From Symbiodinium natans (Eukaryota; Sar; Dinophyceae; Suessiales; Symbiodiniaceae): a stretch of 62,000 nt of DNA. A program made the translations under genes and the position numbers. Below are positions 21,395-32,099 of the stretch, in pieces. Positions within the stretch are counted from its first letter, which is position 1. The number at the start of each line of letters is the position of its first letter. The DNA lies in NCBI GenBank assembly GCA_905221605.1, contig CAJNDS010000426.1, positions 1-62,000 on the forward strand. Reading direction: 5' to 3'. The notes below the pieces were generated by a model. The model was given only the letters and a program-made list of their open reading frames with translations. It did no database searches and was not told the DNA's origin.

Positions 21395-24300
21395 GTGACG
21401 CTTGTTTTAGGGAAAAGTTTAAAAAAAGGATAAAAGCCCTAGCGGTTGATGGATTGTTTGTTTGCTGTTTTGGTCTTTGACATGAACCAAAGTATGTTGA
21501 ATAAGTTGTTTTGTTGGAAGCGGTGAGGACTTGCGGTCGATGGAGCCTGTACACACTGGCGACCTTGTCCCTTTGCTTATTATCCTTTTATGCAGGAACT
21601 GTTTGGGAGGCTGAAAAGCATGGCTTCTCATCCAACACTGTAGAGAAGCTGGTGAGCAGCAGAGTTCAGGACGGCTTTGCAACTGGGGGCCCCCCCCAAT
21701 CTTCAAGGTTTCTCTTTCAAGTTCTTTGAGGATGTTTGGCCCAACAAGTTCTTGAGCCTTTTTGTAGATTTTTCTTCCGCAGGAGACCTTGGCCTATTCG
21801 GAGTTGAAGCCGCCGACGCGGCCGGCGGAGGTGTCGGTGGCCGTGCCCGGCACTCTGCCTCCAGCGGGGGATGTCATGGCGAGCGGATCGACGACGACGA
21901 CGACCACGACGAGCACGGTGATGCAGAAGACGAGCGGAACGAGCCCAGCGGTACAGCAAGTGGCCTCGAGTACGGCAACAACGTTTACTTCGGTTGCTTT
22001 GAAACACAGAAGACTTGTAGTTTTTGCTTCTTGCTTGTGGAGTTTGCGCAAAAATCATTTGCTATATGAGTCTTGGACTCATGTTTTTAATCATTTCTTT
22101 GCGTAGTCACTTGATTCATGTTCCAAAAAGCACCCTACTAGGGTACATTTCACAAGGGCTTCTTAAAGAGTTTGGAAGCCTGAAAGAAGGGCCAAAAGAA
22201 GAGCTACTTTTTAAATTCATCATGCATCCCCCACCTGTTAAAGGGTATTTAAGGCACCCCCCCGAAAAACCAGAAACCAATCTCTTCGCCTTCGCCTTTT
22301 TCTGAGCAAAAAAGAGGTCGAAACCGTGGAGAAGGCCCTGGCGTGTTTGCGCATGAGTTCTCCCGACCTGGGAGACTTCTCGTATCCCAGCGATGCCGAG
22401 AAACACTTCGGGAGGCGCGGGCGCGCGGCACGGCCGTTGGGTGTGGGTGTCAGCAAAAGAAGAAAGCGCCAGGCAGACTGAAGGTTAAACTCATGTCCCA
22501 GTCAATTCCTTCTTTTTTTGGTAACAGAGGGTGTGTGGGGCTTGGTTTTGAAAATCAGCGAGCCGCCCGTTTTCCCGGAGATCAACGAGACGCTCAGCTA
22601 CTTCTTCCCGGCGAACTTCCCAGCTCACGTCTGGGCGGGCTATTCTGGGCCTTGGATCGAGAATCATTGGATCCGCAACTTCAGCCAGATGCCAGGCTGA
22701 AGGAGTCCAGTTCTGTTGTAAAAATGGGTACTCCTTGAAGATTGTCCCCCGCAAGAAATGGGGGGTCTTCCTAGGAAAAAGTGATTATATGTTGTCCACT
22801 AAGAGTAGAGACTATCCAACCAACACTCAAAAGTTGCCTTTGGGCTCCTGACTTCTGCTTGGTTTCCTGTCTTCCGTTTTCCTCGACGTGGTGCAGCAGC
22901 TCTTTAGCTGCTAGAGAGCCGCCAAGGAGATGGCGAGACAGGCCGAGTGGCAGCAAGTTGAGAGACATCTTCGGACCATTCATCCCAATCTTTGCGCCCT
23001 TCGTTGACATGGCAGTGAGAAGCCATGGCTACCCTGCTGGCATGATGGAGTCCCTTGGCCTGCTGTAAGGATGGCACTCTTGCGACAGACCGTCTCTTCT
23101 TGGGGCCCCAGAAGATGAAAGGTTTGATGGATCTTTCTCACATGGATGATTTGGAAGTAGGGATTTGTTACATGGGCTCACTTCCGTTGGGTTGAACATT
23201 CTGAAAGGAAAAAAGATCGAATGGCCTTTGAGTGGAAGCTCCCCGTAAAGTGGTGAATTCGGGGTTGCAGATGACGTGTGAGGATGCTTAAGAAGATGAT
23301 GCGGAAAGATGTGCTGTACGTGGCGGTGTCTCAACACGACTTGGGCATTTTCAAGTCAAACAGGCTGGATGCAGTGATGGGTGCTGGTCAGGGAAGTGCA
23401 TAAGTTGTACCGCTCATGACTTGCATGAGCTTGATTCCTTAATGTTGCAGAGTTTTTGGATTGAACACATTCCAGAAAGTTGCCTGGAAATGCCATAGCT
23501 GCATAGCTTCTACAAAATAGATTCCTGCAACCCCAACAAAGAGAAAAAACCACCTGTTGGGGGTGATTGGGCCAGGAACTCCCGTGTGACTCAAACGGAG
23601 CTGCCGAATCTCTTGATTTTCAGCGCCGGGGGCTACGGCCACGTGCCGATTCCCCTGCTGAAGCAGCCGGAGCAGCTGCTAGCGGAGAGGCCCTTTGGGA
23701 GCCGTAGCTACTTCACGCGCCTTGGATGTCGGCTATGGTACGGGGTTTTGTGATGTTTTGTAGCTTTGAGTTGTTTTGTTTTGCTGGTTTTTACTGGTTC
23801 CCCCGACGTTCTATCGTGGTTGGGGGAGGTCAATGGGGGTTCTGTGCTTTGTAGATGTGATTGAATGTATGGTTGGGTTGGTCGGCCTAAGTGGGGATGT
23901 TCATGGAGGGTCACGAACGAGCCCACCAAGAATAGCCAGTCATACAGTCATGCCTGGCACCTATGAGCTGTAAGCAAGATAGATGGAATGACTGACATCA
24001 GCCAATGGGAACCCTACACCAAAGCTTTCAGGTCCTTCGTTGGCACCGAGAAGAACGGAGGTGTGCGGACGCAGATGAAGAAGACCACCGACGCATGGGC
24101 GCAGCAGTCCGGCAAGGAGCTGAAGAGAGCAGTTTGTCTCCCTCCAAAATAGAGCAAGCAAGCAGCCACAGAGGGGGAAAGAAGCACTTTGCTTCCTAAA
24201 TTGGTAGGTTTGTTGAGCCTTTGTGCCAAGTGTGGGAGAAATGTACATGGATGTTGAGTCAGAGATGTTGAGATTGCTGTAAGACAGGGAGCTGGCAACT

Positions 24301-25891
24301 TGTGAACTTTCCACAAACCTACTGAAAGGGAAGTGGGTTCAGGAGACTCTCCCTCTTACTGCTTTAGGCTTTGAAGGAAGCTGTGGGAGGAGTTGACTCG
24401 CTCGCCAGGATGTTCTCGTCTCTTTCAAGAAAGTCGCGAATTGGAAGGACGTTCTCATGACCCTCGGTTGCCAGCATTTCTAAGGACTTTTTCCCAGCCA
24501 AGTGGCCTAATGTTACGATGTTGGGAGCTAGGTGTTTTTGTGCTTTCGTTTTCGATTTCCTTTGGGTATAACCAGGTCTTTTTCCAATGTTGAAGCTGCA
24601 CTGTTTCTTCGGCATGGCCCGAACATGGGAGAGTTGGGTCCTCCCAACGTGCTTTGTAGGGCGTTTCAAAAAACTCTGGCGACAAAACCACTTGGCTATC
24701 TTAGAAAAAAGTGCTTCCTTCATCAATGACTAGAACTCTTGGAGGGTCGAGTGCTCCAAAAAGCTCTTGACGCCAAGGAACAGCTCGTTGGCCTTGTGTC
24801 CCAGAGGCTTCGGACGATCATCCTTCCGAACCGGAGAGCTCTTTCAGATGGGCAGGCGCCCTGCAGATGAGGGGTTGAGGGGCTACACCTGCAATTTGGG
24901 CAAAATGGAAAAGGGCTTCAGAAAACGGTGACCCCTTTTTGCGACCCCTAGGCATTTGGAATGCTTTCCTGTATCCATTCTTCCCATTTTTGATCAACAA
25001 CTTTTTTCCACAGGAATGGATATAAACAGACACGCAGGTTGTGAAAGAATGATCATTAAGTCTTGAAGAGTCTAGTTTTTGATACTCTTGTTGACGTCTA
25101 AATGCTGTCATATTCCTTTGGCCACAAAGCGACAAAAAGCGGATGGAACGAACCAAGGGTCCCCATCTACATATGGGACGACGAACCCTGGTTGTTCTAC
25201 AAAGAGCTTTGGGAGAAGGAAGTCATCGGCTTCAGCTGCAACATCAAAAGTCTCGGCAGTCTGCTGGAACATGCTGCTTCAGACATGCAAAAGCTCGAGC
25301 AAATGGAGCAAAACATTCTGCGGATGCGCGAGAGTCATTTCGTCTACGAGCCTTGCCAGTGTTTGGGGGTTTGAGCAAACATTTTTCATGGTGTACCTTG
25401 AAGCTTCAGCTTGGCTTGGAGATGACTGGTAGGACTCAGCCGAGCTTCTCTGCTGGTATTTTTTGTTGATGCCGGACATGCCAGAGAGCGGAGCCTAGTT
25501 GGTTGACAGGTGACAACAGCGATTTTTGACCTAGCATGTCAGATGTGGTTAAAAGGAGGTTCCTGCTGAGGCTAGCTGGTGGTCTAGGGCTCAGACTTGT
25601 TGAGATCATTAATATGTTTTCAGTGTCGAGGAAGTGATGAAGAGCCCCAAGACAAGCAACCATGAAACCTTGCTATTTTTTTGAGGTGCCTTGCTAGCAA
25701 TGGGTCTTTCAGCCTCTGAGGAAGGAATCATCGACCAGATCTTCAGGTTCCTCACCGGCCAGGACGGAGGCAGCGACCTCCGCTGCCAGAAGTATCCCAT
25801 CCGACGGCTCCGAAGGCTCCGAAGGCTCCGGCTGAGGCGGCCGGTGCTAGGGCGGCTCCAAAGAAGGGCGCGCCGGGCGGTTTATGTGTGA
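21312..25891 (+). CDS. Exostosin-like (GT47-type) glycosyltransferase, spliced gene
   Basis: A predicted type II Golgi membrane protein: a short cytosolic N-terminus starting MHQEGAASRH, one membrane segment (SLYTLATLSLCLLSFYAG), a Ser/Thr/Pro-rich stem, then a lumenal catalytic domain. Family signs in order: YSGPWIENHW, FGPFIPIFAPFVDM, DVLYVAVSQHD, LLIFSAGGYGHVPIPLL, SFVGTEKN, ALCPRGFGRSSFRTGELFQM, VPIYIWDDEPWLFY and RESHFVYEGIIDQI. The CPRG...GRVPIYIWDD block and the RxSHF end are typical of exostosin-domain proteins, which transfer sugars to glycans. Well supported exons: 21312-21394, 21528-21651, from 21783, about 22559-22690, 23283-23354, 23576-23698, 24032-24131, 24409-24458, 24778-24855, 25158-25347, 25721-25891. 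Exons between about 21990 and 23064 have uncertain edges. Several donors are GA or GC. The stop is at 25889-25891. Confidence 0.82.
21528..21651 (+). CDS. Glycosyltransferase exon 2 (membrane anchor)
   Basis: Acceptor AG followed by G. Encodes TCGRWSLYTLATLSLCLLSF then YAGTVWEAEKHGF, a single hydrophobic span of about 18-20 residues. Ends VEKL with a GTGAGC donor in phase 0. Confidence 0.75.
21783..21930 (+). CDS. Glycosyltransferase exon 3 (stem; 3' edge uncertain)
   Basis: Acceptor CAG|GAG, phase 0. Encodes ETLAYSELKPPTRPAEVSVA followed by a poly-Thr run and Ser/Thr-rich sequence, as expected for a lumenal stem. The donor could be near 21921 (ACG|GTGATG) or up to about 21970. Confidence 0.6.
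22315..22445 (+). CDS. Glycosyltransferase exon 4 (edges uncertain)
   Basis: Best frame encodes VETVEKALACLRMSSPDLGD then FSYPSDAEKHFGRRG. Acceptor AG|GTCGAAAC; donor not resolved. Confidence 0.5.
22559..22690 (+). CDS. Glycosyltransferase exon 5 (catalytic domain start)
   Basis: Encodes EPPVFPEINETLSYFFPANF, then AGYSGPWIENHWIRNF. One fit uses a GC donor after ATG...CAGAT|GCC. The GPWIENH motif marks the start of the exostosin-type domain. Confidence 0.65.
22942..23064 (+). CDS. Glycosyltransferase exon 6
   Basis: Encodes SKLRDIFGPFIPIFAPFVDM and RSHGYPAGM, with a canonical GTAAGG donor at 23065. The 5' edge is inferred. Confidence 0.65.
23283..23354 (+). CDS. Glycosyltransferase exon 7
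   Basis: Acceptor GAG|GATG; encodes MLKKMMRKDVLYVAVSQHDL then GIF; donor GTCAAA; joins exon 8 in frame. Confidence 0.7.
23576..23698 (+). CDS. Glycosyltransferase exon 8
   Basis: Acceptor CAG|GAAC. Encodes NSRVTQTELPNLLIFSAGGY and GHVPIPLLKQPEQLLAERPF. The best join to exon 9 uses a GA donor (TTTGG|GAGCC) giving ERPFG|SFVGTEKN. Alternatives are a GC donor at about 23689 or a GT donor at 23738. Confidence 0.75.
24032..24131 (+). CDS. Glycosyltransferase exon 9
   Basis: Acceptor CAG|GTCC; encodes SFVGTEKNGGVRTQMKKTTD and AWAQQSGKELKRA; donor GTTTGT, phase 0. Confidence 0.75.
24409..24458 (+). CDS. Glycosyltransferase exon 10 (50 nt, GA donor)
   Basis: Acceptor CCAG|GAT; encodes DVLVSFKKVANWKDVLM. 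Only a GA donor (CTCAT|GACC) restores the frame into exon 11, reconstituting ATG. Confidence 0.7.
24778..24855 (+). CDS. Glycosyltransferase exon 11 (CPRG motif, GC donor)
   Basis: Acceptor CAAG|GAAC; encodes NSSLALCPRGFGRSSFRTGE then LFQMG. Donor AG|GC at 24856 leads to GRVPIYIW in exon 12. Confidence 0.8.
25158..25347 (+). CDS. Glycosyltransferase exon 12 (GA donor)
   Basis: Encodes VPIYIWDDEPWLFYKELWEK through RMRESHFVY. A GA donor at 25348 joins it to EGIIDQIF; GT use nearby would break the conserved SHFxxEG sequence. Confidence 0.8.
25721..25891 (+). CDS. Glycosyltransferase last exon
   Basis: Acceptor CTGAG|GAAGG; encodes EGIIDQIFRFLTGQDGGSDL then RCQKYPI and an Arg-rich tail to TGA at 25889. 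The tail is encoded by repeated CTCCGAAGG units. Confidence 0.75.
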   Translation, partial: EGIIDQIFRFLTGQDGGSDLRCQKYPIRRLRRLRRLRLRRPVLGRLQRRARRAVYV

Positions 25892-26780
25892 CAGAAAAGG
25901 CGCCGGGAGGAGTGGTGAAGTCAGAAGGAGCTCATTTAGAAATTTGTTGAATCACCTACAGATGTTGAAAGAATTGAAGAAATAATGGAGACATCATGCA
26001 TGTAACTGTATATCATTGAGCGTGTTTTGTGGCAATGGAAAGCGTGCGGCGGGCCAGCATCCCGCTCTTGCTTAAGAGTTGGGGGGGGGCGGGGGGGGGG
26101 TCTTAAGCTTTTGGCTTGCTCTCGGGTATAGCCACAGCTGTTTGTCGCTTCGGGTATTTCATCAGTTTGTTAGAGTTTGTCATCATGCGAAAAAACACGC
26201 TCAAGATGTCAAAATGTATACACGCCAGATAATACTAGATTTACGAGACATCCTTGAATTCCAGGTTAGAGGTAAACATAGGTTCTTTCGCTCCTTGGTG
26301 GGTACAGGTTACAGGTTAGCTAAAAAGGCGCCAGATGATACACCGTCTATTGACGTATTAATTCCCTGCCCCCTCCCACGCACGTCAGAAACCTGAGCCC
26401 GTCGCCTCCCAAGGTTGAAGGGTCCGCCGGTCAGATATTGCATTTCTTTGCGGAGAAGAGGCATCAAAAACCTCCATAGATCAGCAGGTCCCTATCTGTT
26501 CGCAACCCACTGGTGGATAGAGGTTGCTCAATGAATTTTTTGCGAGGTTCAGCAGAGAAGTATAGCGACCTCCCGCTTGTCAATTTGTTCTGCAGCGTGT
26601 GCTTTCTCTGAGTTTGCTGCAGTCACTTTGCGAAGTGGCACAAGTCAGACGTTTCTCCTTTACGCATATTCCCCCAGTTTTGGCACCGTTTCCTTCGAAA
26701 AATCATCCAAACCGGCTCTTAAGGCCGACCAGCTTGGAATTTTGGAGGAACACTTCTTCTAGGGATCGAAAAACTGTTTG
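25892..26780. other. Region after the glycosyltransferase gene; nothing recognised
   Basis: A G-rich run (26080-26100) and short open frames only. No polyadenylation signal could be assigned with confidence. Confidence 0.35.
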
Positions 26781-26819
26781 GGGAGGTATCTAACGGGCGG
26801 CGGTGCCTGACAAGTGAGC

Positions 26820-27150
26820 CGTTTACCCAGTATACGGGGCGTAGGGTTTAAGGTTTTTCTGGCCGGCTGACTTGAGAAGCTCCGAACGGATTCGGGTTCA
26901 GCCTCGCTGTTCGGGTTCGGGTTTCCAGTTCGAGTTCGCTGACGATGCACTCATCTCGGGGGGAAGCGGCGGGTGGGTGTTGGGGTTGGGGGCTTGCCAC
27001 TCTTCCTTGTCGTGTAGAGAGTGAGGTTCGGGTTGTTCAGAACCCTCGTTTGGTTTCGGGCAAGCTCTTGTTGCTTAGGCAGCTCGAGGTTCGGACTTTA
27101 GACTTAGCCCTTGTGCAGGTTCGAGTTCGGGGGCTGCGCCAGGCAGGGGG
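26820..27150 (+). repeat. GGTTCGGGTT/GTTCGAG-rich low-complexity tract
   Basis: Scattered GGGTTCGGGTT, AGGTTCGGG, GTTGGGGTTGGG and GGTTCGAGTTCG words over 330 bp. Compare the GTTGG tracts flanking the Copia element. Confidence 0.55.
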
Positions 27151-27199
27151 GAGGTTGGTTCGAGTCCTGGTCTCGACAGGTTCTTTTTTTGTCAGCATG

Positions 27200-29560
27200 C
27201 TGTAGGACCCAAATGGTTTCTGCAAGCACTCTCTGCGGCAGCAGGCTGCAACCCCCACCCCTGAAACAAAGGGCAACCTCAGGCCGCACAAATCACTCCA
27301 GGAGCGACATCGCAGGCCATCTCTGAAACTTGTATCACTGCCCGTTTCATCCAGAGGGCCGGGCACGTGTTGGGCAGCAAACGAAGGGCACTATTACTCA
27401 AACCATCCCAGTGCAGGTGGACGTGTCTCGTGCAATCAGTCATGACTGCAGAGAGAAGCTCTCCGACAACGATGGCGAGCTGACACATGGCGAACACAAC
27501 TGCACATTGCCGCCGGGCTCACGAGCATGCACTCCCCAGTACCTTCGAGACCACTGCTTCGGTGTGTTTCGGCAGCCGTTTTGGGATGTCAACGATGTGC
27601 AAGACGTAGGGCAACTAAAGGATTTTCAGGCAGTCCACCAAAACTCAGCGATACTGGCATACCAAGAAGCATCAGGAATGTCCAGTTCATTGGAGCACCA
27701 TGTGTTGCCGTGCAGATCAGGCTTAGGATGAACGATGTAAAGGGTGGCTTTTTGATTTGTTGCGCATGGAGTTGTGATATGCCATGGACCAGATCCAGTC
27801 ACCACGGCCGAAACCGACAGGCTTACCTTTGTTGCCGTCGTCATGCAGAGCAGCATTCATGTTGCGTTGCGCATGTTCACGAACGTGTGCTGTTGGGTTG
27901 TTGCCACACGGATCTTGCTTTAATTAACATGTTGGAGTTGTAGCCTGTGCTTTGATTTGCCTCGGGTTGCAACAATTCCAATTGCCTGGCATTTGGCCTC
28001 CTCACAAAACTGTAGTCAGTCAAAGACAGACAGCGGGGATCAGCGGGGAAGCACAAACCTACATTTCCATTGTCGATATGTTGTAATCACGAATAATCGT
28101 TGAGCGGCACAAAGCTTGCCCTGCAGGCGAACAAGACATCCGACAACTTCGCGCCCTTGCTCGTGTCTCAAGCATCCTGTGTCAAGAAAAACATGCCTTG
28201 CAAACAAGTTATGGAGGCTACCGTCAGTACCTGGCAGTGGGCGTGAACCATCCACGGCCGGAGCATCAAGCTGGGAAAGACGACATGCTCGAGGCAAACG
28301 GAAATCAGCCGAGGACAGGCCTAACTTTGGTTTCAATTTGAAAGATCGCCGGGTTCAGCTTGCCAGAAAGTTGCAGGGCACGGATGGTCACCTTTTTGTA
28401 TTGTATTGTGAACTGCTGTGCAGCTATGCAGGCTGGGTGAAGCCAGCATGGTCTTTCACGTTTTTCATGCACACTTGCAGCAATCAGAGAGGAGCAGATT
28501 GCCAACGTTTTGGAAAATCGGTCAGCAAACATCTTGAAACTGGTGATGGTGTAATGATGTTTTGGATGAAGCAGCTATCAAACATGATCAGACATCAGGG
28601 CGTGTGTCAAATCAATCGGAAGGCTGTCAGTTTTCACATTATTGCGTGGGCTTCCCATCTACGTGAACACGCCGCCACCACATCAGCAACTGCTGTCAAT
28701 CGTTCACATCTGATAGATCGTTCGCGGTTGTCACATGCCCACAGATCGAGGCGGTCAACACAGAAGTTGTGTTGCCAGCTCAAACCGTTCCGGCAGATAT
28801 TGACGCAGTCGTCACGAGGACCAGCATGTCAAGTTGACCCGGTGCGGACCCGGTAGCAACCTTGCCGCCTTCCCGACCCATCAAAAGCCTGCTTGGCATT
28901 CGTCAGGTCGTACTCGATTCAGAAGGTCGACAAGTTCAGGTAAAGCAACGCAGGATGCTTCGTAGGGAACGTTGTCAGCACCAAGACTCCCGCTGGCACA
29001 GCTGGCCAAAGCCTATTGAAGTTCTGGAATGAAAACGCGCCGACAACGGCTGCCTGATCTGTGCGGATTTGCTGAACACGGCGCTGCACACGTGCAATGC
29101 GACGCGGATCGCAATTTGCAACAGCAGACTTGCTAGCTAGTTGGAAGTGACGCTGCCATGGCCCATGGAACAAGGCAATCCATCGGGGTTGCATCTCAGG
29201 GACAAGTTGTCAACTTCTTGCAATGAAGCACACCATTGAACTTCTCTGTGGAACTTGTTCCGAGCAACGCGAAGCATTGCCTTTGCATAGCAGCGTCACG
29301 TGCAACCGCACAGAGTTGATTCACCACGATGGTTGTTGTTTGCGGCCTCCTCCAATTCAGTACAAAAAATAAGCCACAGTCACCGCCCCGAACAATATCC
29401 AGGCGTTGCGGAATCCTCTCTAACAGCCTTTCCGAAGCGCGACGGCCCTCTGCAACCTCAAATCGCCGGCAGCGACAGGTGGCGGAATCGAGGTAGGGGG
29501 GAGGCGCGGGCATCGTAGCAAGACGATTCGGAAGGCTCGGGCGCTGGGGATTGGAAAGCA
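27200..29560. other. No recognisable gene
   Basis: Open frames of 70-250 codons on either strand (largest plus 28116-28856). None shows a motif I recognise, and neither strand is clearly favoured. Probably intergenic or intronic. Confidence 0.35.
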
Positions 29561-29635
29561 CGCTACTTGTCAAGGTCTCATACGGTCTCATGGGTATCCC
29601 TTGAGTTCGTGTTGAAGGCGCCATGTGCGGCCATG

Positions 29636-29662
29636 TGTATGTGTGTGTGTGTGTGTGTACTT
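29636..29662 (+). repeat. (TG)n microsatellite
   Basis: GTGTATG followed by about nine TG units. Confidence 0.9.
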
Positions 29663-29689
29663 GTTGTTTTGGTTGGAGGTCCCGCCATT

Positions 29690-30560
29690 TCTGCGGGGCG
29701 CTGTGCGGGGAGCACTCGCCCGACTGCCGGAGCACGGGCGACAAGACTCCTCGACCGTGCGCAGGCCTTTCAACGAGGCGATTGGCCGCTGCTGTTGCAG
29801 CAAGCTTGGGCTGGCCGAAGATCGCCCCCGCATCGCGGAGCGGAGGACGCGGAGCGGTGCCGACACGTCGTGTGTGTCAAGTCCGACAGGGAGGTTTCTC
29901 GAGCTCACCACGCCGCTGCGTTGGCGCCGGGAAGTGAATCTACATGGAACGCTCTGACGCCCGAGCACAAACCGCCGACGACACGGCCCACCAGCCTGCG
30001 GAACTGCCCAACCTCATGGCCACTGTGGCGGAGCGCTACGCGACACGCGCCGCGGCAGCGCGCCGGGCTCAGCGGCATGCGGCCAGAGCACCTTAAGGTC
30101 TTGCTGGTGCACGCTGCCACATCCCTGGCCGAGCCGAGCTGCTCGAGACGGTGTCGCACCGCCTGACCGCGCTACGGAAGCCAGCCCCGGCGCCCCGGTG
30201 GGATCCGCGGCATCGCCACGCGCGAGTGCTTCCGGCAGTCGATCGCACGCGCTCTCGCCAAACAGTGGGCCCCAACGTTCGACGCTGCCACCCGCCCCTT
30301 CCAGTCGCCCCGGCATCCCGAATCGAGCTGGAACGGTCGCCGGGAACTGTAGTCGTCGCTTTGGATGGTACGGCGGCCTGCGTCCCCCAGGCTCGTGCAG
30401 AGAAGGGTACCCAAGGGGAGGGCTGCGAACAAGGTGACTTTTTGGCCCGGCGGTGTTCGCTGTCGGCCAACAGGCGACCTTGCGTGCCGCTCGAGGCCTC
30501 CTGCACGCGCAGAACACGGTGTTCACGTTTCCGGCGTCCTCATTACATTGCACCTAGCCA
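29690..30560 (+). pseudogene. LINE-B copy 1, RT N-terminal part (frameshifted)
   Basis: Plus-strand pieces in changing frames match the second LINE family: QAFQRGDWPLLLQQA, GLSGMRPEHLKVLL (compare GPSGATNERLRYL in copy 2) and RGIATRECFRQSIARALAKQ then WAPTFDAATRPFQ (compare the VVGDVLRRLVGRTLAQ region). No intact frame. It continues, after a break, at 31080. Confidence 0.75.
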
Positions 30561-31079
30561 CGTGCTGCGTTGCGTCGAATCATGGCAAGACGCGGATCTT
30601 CGACTGGCGAGCACGGGCCACACCCTCCTGCCAGGATCGCTTTGCGCAGACGCCTGCAGCTTACCAATACCGGGCAGGAACAAGCCATAAGGCCCGCAGT
30701 CTCCATGTTTTGCGAGGGTGTCGAGGGCTGGTGATGGAGAAGTGAAGCGAGGCAGGCGAGGCACAGCCTCCTCAACACAGGCCATCCGCCAAGGATCACA
30801 GGAGATCTTGGCTAGGAAGGTTCGCGCGAGGCCTGTTCACTGGAACCTCGGTTGAAGACCTCCTTTTGAACGAATTTTCAAACCTCGTGCTATTACACTT
30901 GCCCTCCCCAAACTTGAAAGTATGCGCTCTGACTACTTCCAATGTCTGATAAGCATGTTGAAATTCTCACAAAAATTGTTTACATTTCCTTGAGCATGAA
31001 GATCATCAAAAGAGCACTGTCACGTGTGGTGGGACGTGGGGGGCCGGTTGTATGACTTACCACAGGCCAAGTACATCAA

Positions 31080-31996
31080 ACAAGGGGACCCATGAGGACC
31101 CATTGGCGCCGGGCCTGCACGCGCTTTTCCAGCACGACGCCCTCGTCGCAGCAAGTGCGCGAATCGCTCTACGTCACAACGTCACGCACGTTTACCATGC
31201 TTTTCCAGGCATCACCACCCTGGTCACGCGTGGCGACCTGCCACCGGAACAGCGCGGGGTATTTGCGCATCCCACGTTCGTCGCAGCGTTCGTCGCAGCA
31301 TGTCGCAGCTCAATTCTCGTCTCGTTTTGTTTCCGAAGCATGACCTGCTGCAAGAGACTTTCAAGAGATTAGGCGGTTGCCTGACCTCCAATGCGCATGG
31401 CTTCTGCCGCGCACCGTGCAGCGTGATTGAGCGAGATCTACGAGCAGGAGACGCGGACCGTGCAGCCGCTCCTAAATCTCGGTGCCGTGCAAAGACGTAC
31501 TGTAACACCCCCAAGCACGCCGTGAAACCGGTATGAACACCACTGCCGCCGCGCTGCCTGGAGCGGGTGGGGCGCGCAGCCGCCACCTTGCATGGACGGG
31601 CTGGCAGCCGCGGGAAGCTGCTCCGCAGCGGCCGGTGCCCGTGCGGCGGCTTGGCGAGCTCGAGTTCTTGCAGCCTCGCACCCCGTCGCCGTCCTCACTG
31701 GTCGAGTTGCCTTGCTGCCACCGGCGACGCTTTGGCGTGGATTGCTTTGGCACAGCATGATGCACTGCGTGAGGCGCAACAGGCGGGTGAGTTCGTATCA
31801 TTTTTGGATGACTTCTACCTCGTCAGGCCCCGCACCTCCACCGCCCTTGACGACGTCACTGCAATTGTCGACGCGCGCGCCGGAGCAGCGGCCAACCTTG
31901 GCAAACGCATGGCTCGTGTTGCTGTATTGCGCGAGCCCACGGATGCAGTACACACTGTCCCGCCGTCCGAGTCCGGCGAGTATGCGGCCGCGCACG

Positions 31997-32000
<4 letters not shown>
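31080..32000 (+). pseudogene. LINE-B copy 1, RT palm fragments split by ~600 bp
   Basis: The GDPL-box region appears as EDPLAPGLHALFQHDALVAA (31090-31160). The catalytic FLDD box appears only at about 31797 (GEFVSFLDDFYLVRP, then NLGKRMARVAVL). The intervening 600 bp is unrelated to RT, so this copy carries an insertion or rearrangement between two motifs normally about 40 residues apart. Confidence 0.7.
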
Positions 32001-32052
<52 letters not shown>

Positions 32053-32095
32053 CGTAAGTAAGTAAATACGTAAACAAGTTAATAAGTAGGTAAGT
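31998..32095 (+). repeat. (AAGT)n tetranucleotide array
   Basis: About 25 AAGT units with a few substitutions, breaking off the LINE-B copy 1 RT. Confidence 0.95.
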
Positions 32096-32099
32096 AAGT

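Noticed and set aside
21683-21700. GGGGGCCCCCCCC as terminator or hairpin element
   Set aside because: Similar G/C runs are scattered throughout the window, including inside introns; no functional inference is warranted.
23738-23739. GT donor for glycosyltransferase exon 8
   Set aside because: It keeps frame but adds 14 residues (GSRSYFTRLGCRLW) where the family runs straight from RPF to SFVG; the GA donor at 23699 fits better. Not excluded.
26079-26396. Winged-helix-like ending (SLVGTGYRLAKKA) suggesting a response regulator
   Set aside because: Only about ten residues match, no upstream domain is present, and the frame starts in a G-run.
27118-27190. tRNA-like 3' half (GGTTCGAGTCC followed by a T-run)
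   Set aside because: The T-stem does not pair, and no D-arm, anticodon arm or acceptor stem fits upstream; it lies in a GGTTCG-rich low-complexity tract.
28116-28856. 246-codon plus-strand frame as a gene
   Set aside because: No motif, no clear splice context, and comparable minus-strand frames overlap it; left as unassigned.
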